Below, piece after piece: positions 17,659 to 27,032 of a stretch of DNA of 64,000 nucleotides. Numbering within the stretch: the first letter of the stretch is position 1; each line of letters opens with the position of its first letter. A program made the translations under genes and the position numbers. This stretch comes from an uncultured Bacilli bacterium (GTDB taxonomy: Bacteria > Bacillota_I > Bacilli_A > RF39 > UBA660), in contig CAKOXD010000002.1 of the NCBI GenBank assembly GCA_934130005.1, positions 1 to 64,000 of the forward strand, in the 5' to 3' direction. Below the pieces are notes generated by a model that saw only the letters and a list, made by a program, of their open reading frames with translations, was not told the origin of the DNA and did no database searches.

Positions 17659-17690
17659 ATTATATCATTTTTATGTTTTTTTATCTATAA
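17659..17690 (-). promoter_or_regulatory. extended -10 promoter of the HerA-like gene
   Basis: Minus strand TG-A-TATAAT with TATAAT at 17659-17664, 28 nt upstream of the ATG. There is no good -35. Confidence 0.5.
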
Positions 17691-17691
17691 T

Positions 17692-17726
17692 AAAATAAAA
17701 CTACACATTTTATTTACATGTATAGT
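17692..17726 (-). terminator. terminator of the ftsY-ylxM group
   Basis: ACTATACAT pairs with ATGTGTAGT (17700-17726, one G-U pair), followed on the minus strand by TTTATTTTATT. It starts at the ylxM stop. Confidence 0.7.
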
Positions 17727-18022
17727 TAATCTAATATATTTTCTATTTCTTTTATTATTTTTTTATCTTCTATTTTAGTTACAACTTCTTTTATTTTATT
17801 TGTTTTTTCATTTATTTTTAAATTATTTTCATAATAATTTAATTTTTCTTCTACTTCTTTTATTACATTATATATTGCATTTCTACTTACATTATAATTT
17901 TCACTTATTTCTTTTAGTGATAAATTTTCAAAGTAATAGTCTTCAAAATATTTTTGTTGTTTTTCTGTAAGTAATTTATAATATATATCATATAAGTTTG
18001 TTATATATATTTGTTTATCCAT
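17726..18022 (-). CDS. ylxM: UPF0122 HTH protein YlxM
   Basis: Small DNA- or RNA-binding helix-turn-helix protein of the signal-recognition-particle gene group. The 98 residues have the family opening YDIYYKLLTEKQQKYFEDYYFENLSLKEISENYNVSRNAIYNVIKE, the sigma-70 region-4-like helix-turn-helix, then a Lys/Glu-rich coiled tail. It overlaps the upstream membrane-protein gene by 8 nt and has no clear Shine-Dalgarno, so translation is probably coupled. In Bacillus ylxM lies between ftsY and ffh; ffh is not in this window. Confidence 0.92.
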   Translation of the reverse strand: MDKQIYITNLYDIYYKLLTEKQQKYFEDYYFENLSLKEISENYNVSRNAIYNVIKEVEEKLNYYENNLKINEKTNKIKEVVTKIEDKKIIKEIENILD

Positions 18023-18290
18023 TTATACTTGTTATTATTGATGTAACTAATAAAATTATACCTACTATTAAATATATACCTGTCATATATTTTCTTTTAT
18101 ATACTGTATGATTATTATAACTCATAGTTATTAAAAGTGCGATTACAATATAGTTTGTTACTACATCTAATCCTTTAAAAAACATATTTAATATTATAAA
18201 TATTATAAATAGTGTGATTAGTATTATTTGAATAAATAATCCTAGATGATTTATTCTTCCTTTTTTATCTATTAATTCTTTTTTTTCCAT
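18015..18290 (-). CDS. small membrane protein in the ftsY-ylxM operon
   Basis: No family recognised. From ATG 18290 the protein has 91 residues. It has a short charged N terminus (MEKKELIDKKGRIN) and three hydrophobic segments: LFIQIILITLFIIFIILNMFF, VVTNYIVIALLITM and MTGIYLIVGIILLVTSII. I prefer this start because GGAG lies seven bases upstream; an upstream in-frame ATG at 18320 would overlap ftsY. It lies between ftsY and ylxM, a place where Bacillus has no such gene. Any link to co-translational membrane targeting is an inference from position. Confidence 0.75.
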   Translation of the reverse strand: MEKKELIDKKGRINHLGLFIQIILITLFIIFIILNMFFKGLDVVTNYIVIALLITMSYNNHTVYKRKYMTGIYLIVGIILLVTSIITSING

Positions 18291-18294
18291 CTTA

Positions 18295-19260
18295 TTACTC
18301 CATTTCTTTAAATAACCCATATATATATTTTTCTATATCAAATACTTTTAAATCTTCTTTTGATTCTCCAAGTCCAATATATTTTACTGGTATTTTTACA
18401 CTATCTTTTATTGCTAGAACTATTCCACCTTTTGCTGTTCCATCTAATTTTGTTAATACTATTCCTGTTATATCTGTAATTTCTTTAAAGCTTTTTGCTT
18501 GACTTATTCCATTTTGACCTGTTGTAGCATCTATTACAAGTAATGTCTCATGTGGGGCATTTTCTATTATGTTTTTTATTACCTTATTTATTTTTTCTAA
18601 TTCATTCATCAAGTTTACTTTATTTTGAAGTCTTCCTGCTGTATCTATTAATACAACATCATATGACTCATTTTTTGCTTTATTTAATCCATCATATATA
18701 ACACTTGCTGGATCTTTTTGCTCTTCATATACTATATCACAGTCTATTTTTTTACTCCATTCTTCTAGTTGTTCTATTGCTCCTGCTCTAAAAGTATCTC
18801 CAGCTATTAATAATACCTTTTTTCCTTCTTCTTTTAATTTGTATGCCATTTTACCTATTGTAGTTGTTTTTCCAACTCCATTTACCCCTACAAATAATAT
18901 TACAGTTGGTCCATTTTCGGCATAGTTTATTTTATTTACTATAATATCATTTTGAACATATATAATGAACATTTCATCTACTATAATTTCTTTTAAATCC
19001 TCTACATTTTTTATATTTTCATGTTTTACACGATTTTTTATATTATCTATAAAATTCATTACTGTGTTAACACCTATATCAGCACTTATTAATATTTCTT
19101 CTAATTCTTCAAAATATTCTTCATCTATTTTATTATGTTTTAAAGTTAATAAGTTTAATTTTGATGTAAATTCTTTTCTTGTTTTTTCAAGACCTTTATC
19201 ATAACTTTTTAAGTCTTTATCATCTTTTTTAAATAATTTTTTAAAATTAAATAATCCCAT
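18295..19260 (-). CDS. ftsY: signal recognition particle receptor FtsY
   Basis: SRP-type GTPase that docks Ffh-ribosome complexes at the membrane. 321 residues. A short charged N-terminal region is followed by the NG domain: G1 GVNGVGKTTTIGKMA (about 128-142), DTFRAGAIEQLEEW, G3 DTAGRLQNKVNLM, G4 TKLDGTAKGG and the closing GLGESKEDLKVFD. The long acidic A domain of E. coli is absent, as usual for Gram-positive bacteria. It is followed by a small membrane protein and ylxM, with overlaps that point to one operon. Confidence 0.97.
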   Translation of the reverse strand: MGLFNFKKLFKKDDKDLKSYDKGLEKTRKEFTSKLNLLTLKHNKIDEEYFEELEEILISADIGVNTVMNFIDNIKNRVKHENIKNVEDLKEIIVDEMFIIYVQNDIIVNKINYAENGPTVILFVGVNGVGKTTTIGKMAYKLKEEGKKVLLIAGDTFRAGAIEQLEEWSKKIDCDIVYEEQKDPASVIYDGLNKAKNESYDVVLIDTAGRLQNKVNLMNELEKINKVIKNIIENAPHETLLVIDATTGQNGISQAKSFKEITDITGIVLTKLDGTAKGGIVLAIKDSVKIPVKYIGLGESKEDLKVFDIEKYIYGLFKEME

Positions 19261-19289
19261 ATCATCAATCCAATCTTTGTTATATTTTA

Positions 19290-20198
19290 CTATATTTTTT
19301 CTTTATTTACTAGTTTTTTTGTTTTAATTATTTTTATTATAATATTTAAAACTATAAATATTAATCCTAATATTAAGTAAATTATTATTTCTTTTTTTAG
19401 ATTTAGTAATAAATCATTAAATATTATGCTGATATATTTTTTTATTATTTCTTCTGTTATATTAATTATAATATATTTTATTATTAAGTTTAAAGTTAAA
19501 AGTATTATACTATTTAGTATAAATGATAATCCTATCCATTTTAATGATTTATAAAAACTTTTTCTTGATATAATTATCATTATTACTGATAATATTTCTA
19601 AAAATATCAATATTATTGTTATTTTTTTACTATAAATAATTTCTATTTTGTCTACAATTTTATTTATTTTATTATTGTATTTTTCTAATTTTTCATCTAT
19701 TATTTTATCTATTGCTTTTTCTATATTAGGTGTTTTATCTTTTAATTTTTCTAGAATTTTTTTATTATTTTCTTCTGTTAATATTTCGCTTCCTTTTACA
19801 TTTTCCTCTTGTAATTTTTTACTTATTGGAGTTATATTTTGTTCTAAAAATTCATATATTTTTTCACTACTATATAATTTTTCATCATTTGTTATAGAAT
19901 TATTTATAATATCTACAGAATAATTCTTTACTTCTTTTGTATTCAAAAATGATTCTATAGTACTAGTTGGTATTCCTCCTACTATTAATGAATTTTCTAT
20001 CTCTTCTAATTCTTTATTACTTTTATTTTTTAATATTTCTGTTAAATCTATTTTATTTACTATGTTTTTTATTTCTTCTATATCTTTATATTTTTTTGTT
20101 ATATTTATTATACTATTTAGTGTTAGTGTAATTGTTAATATAATTAAAAATATAAATGTTACAATATTTAATATCATTTCTTTTATTTCTTTTTTCAT
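19290..20198 (-). CDS. multi-pass membrane protein of unknown function
   Basis: About 302 residues from ATG 20198 (GGTGAT seven bases upstream). One N-terminal transmembrane helix (IVTFIFLIILTITLTLNSII) is followed by about 140 mostly extracytoplasmic, helical, Glu/Lys/Asn-rich residues. Three C-terminal membrane helices follow (ITIILIFLEILSVIMIII; LSFILNSIILLTLNLIIKYIII; IIIYLILGLIFIVLNIII). I recognise no named family. It lies upstream of ftsY with about 30 nt between them and may be cotranscribed with it. Confidence 0.8.
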   Translation of the reverse strand: MKKEIKEMILNIVTFIFLIILTITLTLNSIINITKKYKDIEEIKNIVNKIDLTEILKNKSNKELEEIENSLIVGGIPTSTIESFLNTKEVKNYSVDIINNSITNDEKLYSSEKIYEFLEQNITPISKKLQEENVKGSEILTEENNKKILEKLKDKTPNIEKAIDKIIDEKLEKYNNKINKIVDKIEIIYSKKITIILIFLEILSVIMIIISRKSFYKSLKWIGLSFILNSIILLTLNLIIKYIIINITEEIIKKYISIIFNDLLLNLKKEIIIYLILGLIFIVLNIIIKIIKTKKLVNKEKI

Positions 20199-20242
20199 AG
20201 TATCACCATTATTAATATAGCACATTTATTATTTCATTTCTA

Positions 20243-20263
20243 TAAAAAAAAGCTTATTAGCTT
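20243..20263 (-). terminator. terminator of the polysaccharide operon
   Basis: AAGCT-AATA-AGCTT stem (20250-20263) at the flippase stop codon, followed by eight Ts on the minus strand. Confidence 0.7.
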
Positions 20264-21804
20264 CTTAATATTTTTGTTTTTATCATTTGAGTAAACATTT
20301 TAATATATTTATTAATAATATTTCTAAATTCTTTATCTATTATAAATACCACAAATATTATAATAGTACTTATTAATCCATACACTATAAATAAAAGTAT
20401 TAAACTAAATATATTTGTTACTTCTATAGGTATGTATTTTCCTACATAGTGAGCTATTAATATACTTATCACTCCTATTACATAAAATTTTAATGTAGGA
20501 TATATATATTCTCTTATTTTTTCTTTAAATCCATGTTTAAATACAATATATGGTTTCCACATAGCAGTTATTATTACATTACTTACTATTGTACCTATTA
20601 CAACACCAATTATTCCAATTTTTTTTGCTAGTATAATTGATACTACTAAATTAAGTGTTGCTTCAAATAGTGGAGCACCTTTATCCCAAAATATACCATA
20701 TGCTTCTTTAAATTTGTCTATTGGGCATTTAATTATTTTAAACATTATATTTAATGCAATACAAAATACTACTGCATCTTCAAGTAAAAATTTACTTCCT
20801 ACCCATATTGTAATGAATGGTTTTGATAGTTCATAAAATAAGAAACTAAATAAGGTAGCTATAAATATAAATAGGATGTGTAATTCTCTCCATGTTTTAT
20901 AGACTTTTTTATTATCATTTTCTACTATTAAATTACCTATAGATGCGGTTACTCCAGTAAAAGCTTGATCAATACATCCTGTAAGTAAAGTAAATATTAA
21001 TAAGTAATTACTATACATACCAACAATAGCTAAATTACAAAAGTAGGATATTATAATATTATCTGATTGGTATACTACTAATCCACCTATTTTATGACAA
21101 AGTAGATCTTTTGTCTTTTTTACTATTTGTTTATATTTTTTTATTAATTCTTTAAATGTTAAATCTGTATTATTGTCATACCATTTATATTCTTTTTTTA
21201 TTCTATAATTAGTATACATATACGTTAATATATTAAATAGTATTTCTATTATTAACCATAAATAATAGTTTTTAGTTACAATTACTAATATTATTTGAGT
21301 AATGTTTTTTATTAGTTTTCCATTCCCTTGTAGTTTTACCACTATATAATTTTTTTGATCTGCTGATGGTAATACATTTAAATATGTAAATAGATATGAT
21401 ATAACTGTAGATATCAAATATAATATAAATGATAATTCTATTGTTTTAATATCTAAAGTGGAATGAACAAAAAATGGAAGCAAAAGCGCTATTAATATTC
21501 CTAGTGTTCCTACTACTAATGCGACAATTCTATATAAATATTTATATAATGTTAATATTTCGTTTATTTTTTTTGTATCTTTTTGTGATAATGGTTTATA
21601 AAGCGAATATCCAATTGCTGTACTTAAACCTAATTCTGCAATATTTAAAACGCCTAAAAGGTTTGTTGTTAATGAATTAAGTCCATTATATTCAATACCT
21701 AAATAAGTTATAATTACTGTTTTTGATAAAAAAGTAAATACTGCATTTAAAAGATAATACATAACTGAAAATAAAGCGTTTTTTGTTGATTTTGTACTTC
21801 TCAT
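20257..21804 (-). CDS. polysaccharide flippase (Wzx/MOP superfamily)
   Basis: Predicted to move undecaprenyl-linked repeat units across the cytoplasmic membrane. 515 residues with about 12-14 hydrophobic segments. The N terminus KNALFSVMYYLLNAVFTFLS with TYLGIEYNGLNSL is typical of Gram-positive Wzx-like transporters. Short basic loops (KKYKQIVKKTKDLLCHK) lie between helices. It is the last gene of the cluster that starts with the initiating sugar-phosphate transferase, follows the DDD-motif glycosyltransferase with a 4-nt overlap, and ends at a terminator. Confidence 0.9.
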   Translation of the reverse strand: MRSTKSTKNALFSVMYYLLNAVFTFLSKTVIITYLGIEYNGLNSLTTNLLGVLNIAELGLSTAIGYSLYKPLSQKDTKKINEILTLYKYLYRIVALVVGTLGILIALLLPFFVHSTLDIKTIELSFILYLISTVISYLFTYLNVLPSADQKNYIVVKLQGNGKLIKNITQIILVIVTKNYYLWLIIEILFNILTYMYTNYRIKKEYKWYDNNTDLTFKELIKKYKQIVKKTKDLLCHKIGGLVVYQSDNIIISYFCNLAIVGMYSNYLLIFTLLTGCIDQAFTGVTASIGNLIVENDNKKVYKTWRELHILFIFIATLFSFLFYELSKPFITIWVGSKFLLEDAVVFCIALNIMFKIIKCPIDKFKEAYGIFWDKGAPLFEATLNLVVSIILAKKIGIIGVVIGTIVSNVIITAMWKPYIVFKHGFKEKIREYIYPTLKFYVIGVISILIAHYVGKYIPIEVTNIFSLILLFIVYGLISTIIIFVVFIIDKEFRNIINKYIKMFTQMIKTKILRS

Positions 21805-22655
21805 TTAAAATTATCCTTATTTATATTAAAATATTTATATAGTTTTTTTATGTATATATCGTTTTGGTTTTGTTCTACGTTATTTTGCCTTAATGATATT
21901 TTTTGAGTATCTTTTATTGTGTATAAATGATATTTTTTATTAGATGCTTTTACTACCTTAATATTATTTTTAAGTTCAATAAATTTTAACCATACATCAT
22001 CTTGTTTATATGCATATTCTTTTATGTTTTCTATATTAAATGTTTCTTCAGGTAATATATGTGGAGGATATAAAACTCCACCTACACCTGTTGCGAATAA
22101 TAGATTACTTGGTATTATTGCATCTTTTCCATTATATTCCATTTTCCATTCATTATATGGATTAATTTCATCTTTAAATGTTATTTTATGTGGTCTCATA
22201 CATGATACTACATTTGGATATTTTAAATATGAATTATATAATGTTTTTACAAGATTTTTATCATAATATATATCATCATCTACTGTTATTATAATATCAT
22301 TTTTATGTTCTTTCATAGCATAATAATATTTTGTATGTGGTTTTATATCTTCTCTATATTCTATTTTTAAGCCTTTTTTTGTTTGCTCTAATAATTCTTT
22401 AGGTAATTTTTTATCTTTATTTTCTATTCCTAAATATAAAATTATTTCATCTGGCTTCATTGTTTGTCTTAATAAGCATTCTATACATAATGGTAATTTT
22501 TCATATCTTGATGGAATACTTGTTAATGATACTATTATTTTTTTATCTCTTATATCTTTATTTAACCCATTTTTACTTTTAATCATTTTATATTTTAATG
22601 GATTAAATAAATTGAGTATTTTATTTTTTATGCTTTCATAATATATTTCTATCAT
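21801..22655 (-). CDS. glycosyltransferase, GT-A-like with DDD motif
   Basis: Cytosolic, probably membrane-associated sugar transferase in the surface-polysaccharide cluster. 284 residues. IIVSLTSIPSRYEKLPLCIECLLRQTMKPDEIILYLG (split over residues 39-75) resembles the start of a GT-A nucleotide-binding fold. DIIITVDDDIYYD gives a metal-binding DDD. CMRPHK and YAYKQDDVWLKF supply an acceptor-side acidic pair. The donor and acceptor are not readable. GGAGA precedes the ATG; its end overlaps the flippase start. Confidence 0.85.
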   Translation of the reverse strand: MIEIYYESIKNKILNLFNPLKYKMIKSKNGLNKDIRDKKIIVSLTSIPSRYEKLPLCIECLLRQTMKPDEIILYLGIENKDKKLPKELLEQTKKGLKIEYREDIKPHTKYYYAMKEHKNDIIITVDDDIYYDKNLVKTLYNSYLKYPNVVSCMRPHKITFKDEINPYNEWKMEYNGKDAIIPSNLLFATGVGGVLYPPHILPEETFNIENIKEYAYKQDDVWLKFIELKNNIKVVKASNKKYHLYTIKDTQKISLRQNNVEQNQNDIYIKKLYKYFNINKDNFK

Positions 22656-22663
22656 ATTTTCTC

Positions 22664-23581
22664 CTATTTATTTACACTTCTTTTTATATATTTTTTTAAA
22701 AATAAAAATTTTATTATACTTTTTATTGTTTCTTTACTAAATAGATTATTTTTCATTTGTTTTTTTAAATAATAAAGCATTTTTTTTCTATTTTTAGTAT
22801 AACAATAAAGATTAAATAATTCTATATCGAAATTTTCTTCTACTTCTTTTATTTGTTGTTTTGTTAATTTATCATAATTTTTTCTACATTTTTCTATATA
22901 TAGAAGTTTACCATTTATATATTTTTCATTTATATTTGTTATTCCACTTCCATCTAATTTATTATGAACGTAAAATGAAAATAATGGTTCTGGTACTCTA
23001 TATACTTCATATTCTTTTACTAATAATTTAAGTAAAAGTGTTGCTTCTTGTTGACAAGGTACATCATCAAATCCATTTACTTCTCTTATTTTATCTATAG
23101 GGCAAAGCCAAGATGTTGTAACTGCTATTCCGCCTTTCATATGATTATATAATTGTTTTCCTTCAAAGTCTTTTTTTTCTATTCCAACTATTTTTCCATC
23201 TGTTACTCTGTTTGCATAGCAATATATCATGCAACAGTTTTTATTATTTAATTTTTTATACAAATTCATTTGTTTTTCTATTTTATCTTTATATATTTCA
23301 TCATCATCATCTAAAAATGAAATAAATTTCCCTGTTGCATTTTTTATTCCTTCATTTCTACTTAGTGCGCCACCTTTATTTTCTTTATTTTTTATATATT
23401 TAACATTAGGATAATTTTTCATTAATTCTTCTACTTGGCTTCTTATTTCTTTATTATTTGAATTATCATCTACAACAATTATTTCTATATTTTTATATGT
23501 TTGATTAATAGCACTTAAAAGTGCTCTTTTTAATTCTTCTACCCTTTTATAAGTTGGAATTACAATTGATACCTTGTCCAT
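22664..23581 (-). CDS. family 2 glycosyltransferase
   Basis: GT-A enzyme for assembly of the polysaccharide repeat unit on the inner membrane face. 305 residues. The first 110 are canonical GT2: VSIVIPTYKRVEELKRALLSA, IEIIVVDDNSNN, GGALSRNEGIKNATGKFISFLDDDDE (metal-binding DDDD). A middle part CQQEATLLLKLL follows, then a basic helical C-terminal tail. AGGTGAT lies six bases before the ATG. It lies 9 nt from its neighbours in a continuous operon. Confidence 0.93.
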   Translation of the reverse strand: MDKVSIVIPTYKRVEELKRALLSAINQTYKNIEIIVVDDNSNNKEIRSQVEELMKNYPNVKYIKNKENKGGALSRNEGIKNATGKFISFLDDDDEIYKDKIEKQMNLYKKLNNKNCCMIYCYANRVTDGKIVGIEKKDFEGKQLYNHMKGGIAVTTSWLCPIDKIREVNGFDDVPCQQEATLLLKLLVKEYEVYRVPEPLFSFYVHNKLDGSGITNINEKYINGKLLYIEKCRKNYDKLTKQQIKEVEENFDIELFNLYCYTKNRKKMLYYLKKQMKNNLFSKETIKSIIKFLFLKKYIKRSVNK

Positions 23582-23589
23582 TTTATCAC

Positions 23590-24702
23590 CTACATACTTT
23601 TAATTAAATCATTTATTTCTTTAGCACATTTTTTATATGAGAATTTTTTTACTTGTTCTTCTCCTAATTTAATTATTTCTTTTCGTTCTGATTCATTTAA
23701 ATTTATAGTTTTATTTATTATTTTTTCTAAATTTTCTACATTTTTTGCATCATTATAGTAAAGAGCTGCTGAACCCCCTACTTCTTTTAATGATGAATTA
23801 TTTGCAGTTACTACTATTTGCTTATTATTCATAGCTTCTAATATAGGAAGTCCAAATCCTTCATATAATGATGGATAAACAAAACAAGTTGCATTTTTAT
23901 AAAAATATTCTTTTTCTAAATTATTTATATATCCTGTTAAAATTATATCTTCCCTATATTTTGATTTTTCTATTATTTTTAATGTTTTTTTATATTTCCA
24001 ACCTAGTCCCCCAGATATTACTAATTTTAAATCTTTATTTTTTATTTTTAGTTTTTCAAATGCTTTTACTAGTGTTATTACATTTTTTCTTGGTTCTATA
24101 GTACTCAGAAAAAATAAAAATTTATTTTTTTCTATTTTATATTTTTTTTCTATTTCTTTTTCCTCTTCTTTATTTAATTCATATTTATATGATTTATTAC
24201 CACTTGGATATATTACTTTTATTTTTGATTCATTTACATTTAATATTTCTATTAAATCTTTTTTTGTACTTTTAGAAATTGCTATTATTTTATCTGCATT
24301 ATAACAAGATTTTTTTAATATAAAATTTTGAATCAATACATTTATAAATTTTCCTACATTTGGCATCTTTTTTAGAGCTAAATCATGTATTGTTAATAAA
24401 TATTTTATATTTTCTTTTTTTCTAGGTAAGCAGTGTTCTGTACCCCAAAATATATCAATATTATCTTTTTTTATTATTTTATATATTTTATAAAGTATAA
24501 AGAATGTCCCTATTTTATAGTTATATTCACATATTTTAAAATTACTATTTAGTTTAAAATCTAGTACTATTTTTTTATTTGAATAAAGATAATATTCATT
24601 TTCTTTATCAATATTATTTAATTCTTTTAATATTTCATTTAAATATGTACCTATTCCTGCTTTTTTTTCTGTAAGTGGTCTAGCATCTATTCCAATTTTC
24701 AT
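23590..24702 (-). CDS. family 4 glycosyltransferase
   Basis: GT-B retaining glycosyltransferase, 370 residues. The N-terminal domain opens MKIGIDARPLTEKKAGIGTYLNEIL. The C-terminal nucleotide-sugar domain has FLSTIEPRKNVITLVKAFEKL, LVISGGLGWKYKK and the E-x7-E motif in YEGFGLPILEAMNN, then SLKEVGGSAALYYN. This layout is the mannosyltransferase-like WbdA/WbaZ-type of GT4; the actual sugar is unknown. AAGGAG precedes the ATG. The start overlaps the end of the polymerase-like gene. Confidence 0.92.
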   Translation of the reverse strand: MKIGIDARPLTEKKAGIGTYLNEILKELNNIDKENEYYLYSNKKIVLDFKLNSNFKICEYNYKIGTFFILYKIYKIIKKDNIDIFWGTEHCLPRKKENIKYLLTIHDLALKKMPNVGKFINVLIQNFILKKSCYNADKIIAISKSTKKDLIEILNVNESKIKVIYPSGNKSYKYELNKEEEKEIEKKYKIEKNKFLFFLSTIEPRKNVITLVKAFEKLKIKNKDLKLVISGGLGWKYKKTLKIIEKSKYREDIILTGYINNLEKEYFYKNATCFVYPSLYEGFGLPILEAMNNKQIVVTANNSSLKEVGGSAALYYNDAKNVENLEKIINKTINLNESERKEIIKLGEEQVKKFSYKKCAKEINDLIKSM

Positions 24703-25951
24703 TTTTTTCTCCTTCTAGTAAATTAATTATTAATAGTACTGGAAACATCCATAATGTATAAAATAGTACATTATTAAAATTACAACAAATGAGTGCTGAA
24801 ATTAAAATTATTGGACTTATTAAATATACTATATTTTTTTTTCTTAATCTTATATTTTTTATTATATATTTTAATGTTATTATAGCAAAATATATAAATC
24901 CTATTATACCTGTTGTCATCATTATTAGTAATAGTGATGAATCACTTCCATATTTTACAGATTCTCCTCTTTTTATATCTAAATTAACATCTGAATATGT
25001 TCCTATTAAGTTATAACCTACACCTATTAAACTATTGTCTTTTATAATGTCCATACTGTATTCCCAGTTATCAAATCTATAATATGTTGATTTATCACTT
25101 ACTGAGTTTGTTATTCTATTTACTACTCTAACATTTCCTGACTTTAACGATATAACAAACATTATCATTATTGATAAGAATAATATTATCGTTTTTTTAT
25201 TATACTTTAATTTTCCTTGTTCTAATTTTAATCCACTTAAAGTAAACAAGAAAACAGTTATTACATATCCTAGTAATCCAGATCTTGATACTGTTAATAT
25301 TATTGTTAAAGATATAATTAAAAATTTTATAAAGTATTTTTTTTCATTATATTTATCCCAATATATTAATGTTATTATTGTTGGAATTAAAAGACAAGCT
25401 GCTAAATAGTTAGGATCAAAATATGTTGATATAAGTCTTCCAACATGTGGATCTGCATTTGGAAAATATACTCCTAAATTATAAAATATTTCATAAAAGT
25501 CATATGCTTTTGGAAAAAATATTAATTGAACAAATCCTATTATACATACAGCAATATAACAATTTATGATAAAATCAAATATTTTTTTTATTTCTATTTT
25601 ATTTTCCTTAAAGTATTCTTTTATTAAACTACATAGAAGCATTAAATGAACTATTCTAACTGAATAAAGTAATCCATATAGCATGCTTCCTATTGAATAA
25701 CTAAATCTTATTGTATTTATTAAAAGAGATACAAATCCTATTAAAAGCCATATCAGTAATTTAAAATTAAAATTGGAGATTTTAAATTTTTCTTCTTTTT
25801 TTAGTAATAATGTAAATATTAAAACTATGGAAATTAGTTCTGCTACTTTAACTGGTAATCTATTTCCTAGATTAAATGTCATAGCATTTCCTAATACAAT
25901 ATAACAAAATATTACTATATAACATAAAACTAATTTCCAATTTTTTTTCAT
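24680..25951 (-). CDS. O-antigen polymerase/ligase-like membrane protein
   Basis: Predicted to polymerise or ligate lipid-linked repeats at the outer face of the membrane. 423 residues with about ten hydrophobic helices. The large extracytoplasmic loop contains DNWEYSMDIIKDNSLIGVGYN, the G(V/I)G-type signature of Wzy_C/O-antigen ligase proteins. Upstream is SRSGLLGYVITVFLF, the usual R-G motif. There is no other polymerase candidate in the cluster, so it probably acts as Wzy. It overlaps the following GT4 gene by 23 nt. Confidence 0.85.
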   Translation of the reverse strand: MKKNWKLVLCYIVIFCYIVLGNAMTFNLGNRLPVKVAELISIVLIFTLLLKKEEKFKISNFNFKLLIWLLIGFVSLLINTIRFSYSIGSMLYGLLYSVRIVHLMLLCSLIKEYFKENKIEIKKIFDFIINCYIAVCIIGFVQLIFFPKAYDFYEIFYNLGVYFPNADPHVGRLISTYFDPNYLAACLLIPTIITLIYWDKYNEKKYFIKFLIISLTIILTVSRSGLLGYVITVFLFTLSGLKLEQGKLKYNKKTIILFLSIMIMFVISLKSGNVRVVNRITNSVSDKSTYYRFDNWEYSMDIIKDNSLIGVGYNLIGTYSDVNLDIKRGESVKYGSDSSLLLIMMTTGIIGFIYFAIITLKYIIKNIRLRKKNIVYLISPIILISALICCNFNNVLFYTLWMFPVLLIINLLEGEKNENWNRC

Positions 25952-25961
25952 ATTACCATCC

Positions 25962-27032
25962 TTACAAATTATTTATTATTTTTTTAGTTTTAGAGGCTGT
26001 TTTTTTCCAATCAAATTTCTGTGCTCTCTTTTTATATTTTTCTTTTTCTTCTTTTGTTATTTTTTTATTTGTATATTCTCCTATTTTTTCTTTTATTTCT
26101 TCTACATTTCTTGGATCAAAGTATCCTATTACTTTTCCACCTACTTCTGGAATTGATGATACATTTGATGCGATAACTGGTGTTCCACACGCTAAAGATT
26201 CTATAACTGGAAGTCCAAATCCTTCATATAGTGATGGAAAAACAAATAAATCAGCTAAATTATATAAATCTACTAGTTCTTTATCATCAACAATACCTGT
26301 ATGAATTATATAATCTTTTATGTTTAATTCTTCTTCTCTTTTTATTATATTACTATAATTACTAAATGCTTTTCCTACTAGTATAAGTTTATATTTTTTT
26401 TGATTTTCAAGCATACTAAATGCTTCTAGAAGTCTTTCTAAATTTTTATGTGGTTTTAAATTTCCTACATACATTAAAATCTTATCTTTTTTATCTATAT
26501 TATATTTTTCATATAAATAACTATATTCACTCTTTTTTTCTTCTTTGAAGTTATCTCCTGTTCCTATATATATTACTTCTATTTTTTCTTCTTTTACTTT
26601 AAAGTATTTTATTAAATCTTTTTTTGTATTTTCTGATACTGTAAGTATTTTTTCTGCTTTTTTAATTGCTATTTTAAGCATTATTTTTGCATATATTTTA
26701 GCAAATTTATTTGGAAGAAATTCTGGTAATACTAAATGTGTTAAATCATGAATTGTAACTACCATTTTTCCTCTATAAAATATTGGTACATTATAATGTG
26801 GTACATGTAATATATCTGGTTTTAACTTTCTTAATTTTTTGTATGGAAATCTAATTTGTTCTTTTATTCCATATATATCTTCATTGAAATCTATTATTTC
26901 TTCTACATTTTCTTTTAATAAATCTTCTCTATTTCCAAGTGCAATAGAATATAAATTATTTTCCATTAAATGACTTATATATGCTCCAATACCTGACATT
27001 TTTAACATTCTAGCATCTACTGCTATTTTCAT
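25962..27032 (-). CDS. family 4 glycosyltransferase
   Basis: GT-B enzyme, about 356 residues from ATG 27032 (MKIAVDARML). An in-frame GTG lies three codons upstream. Acceptor domain: IAVDARMLKMSGIGAYISHLM and VVTIHDLTHLVLPEFLPN. Donor domain: MYVGNLKPHKNLERLLEAF, HTGIVDDKELVDLYNLADLFVFPSLYEGF (E-x7-E in GFGLPVIES) and ACGTPVIASNVSSIPEVGG. It is very like the other MKI-DARP/L GT4 gene downstream, so the two may add similar hexoses. It overlaps the preceding GT4 gene by 23 nt. Confidence 0.93.
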   Translation of the reverse strand: MKIAVDARMLKMSGIGAYISHLMENNLYSIALGNREDLLKENVEEIIDFNEDIYGIKEQIRFPYKKLRKLKPDILHVPHYNVPIFYRGKMVVTIHDLTHLVLPEFLPNKFAKIYAKIMLKIAIKKAEKILTVSENTKKDLIKYFKVKEEKIEVIYIGTGDNFKEEKKSEYSYLYEKYNIDKKDKILMYVGNLKPHKNLERLLEAFSMLENQKKYKLILVGKAFSNYSNIIKREEELNIKDYIIHTGIVDDKELVDLYNLADLFVFPSLYEGFGLPVIESLACGTPVIASNVSSIPEVGGKVIGYFDPRNVEEIKEKIGEYTNKKITKEEKEKYKKRAQKFDWKKTASKTKKIINNL

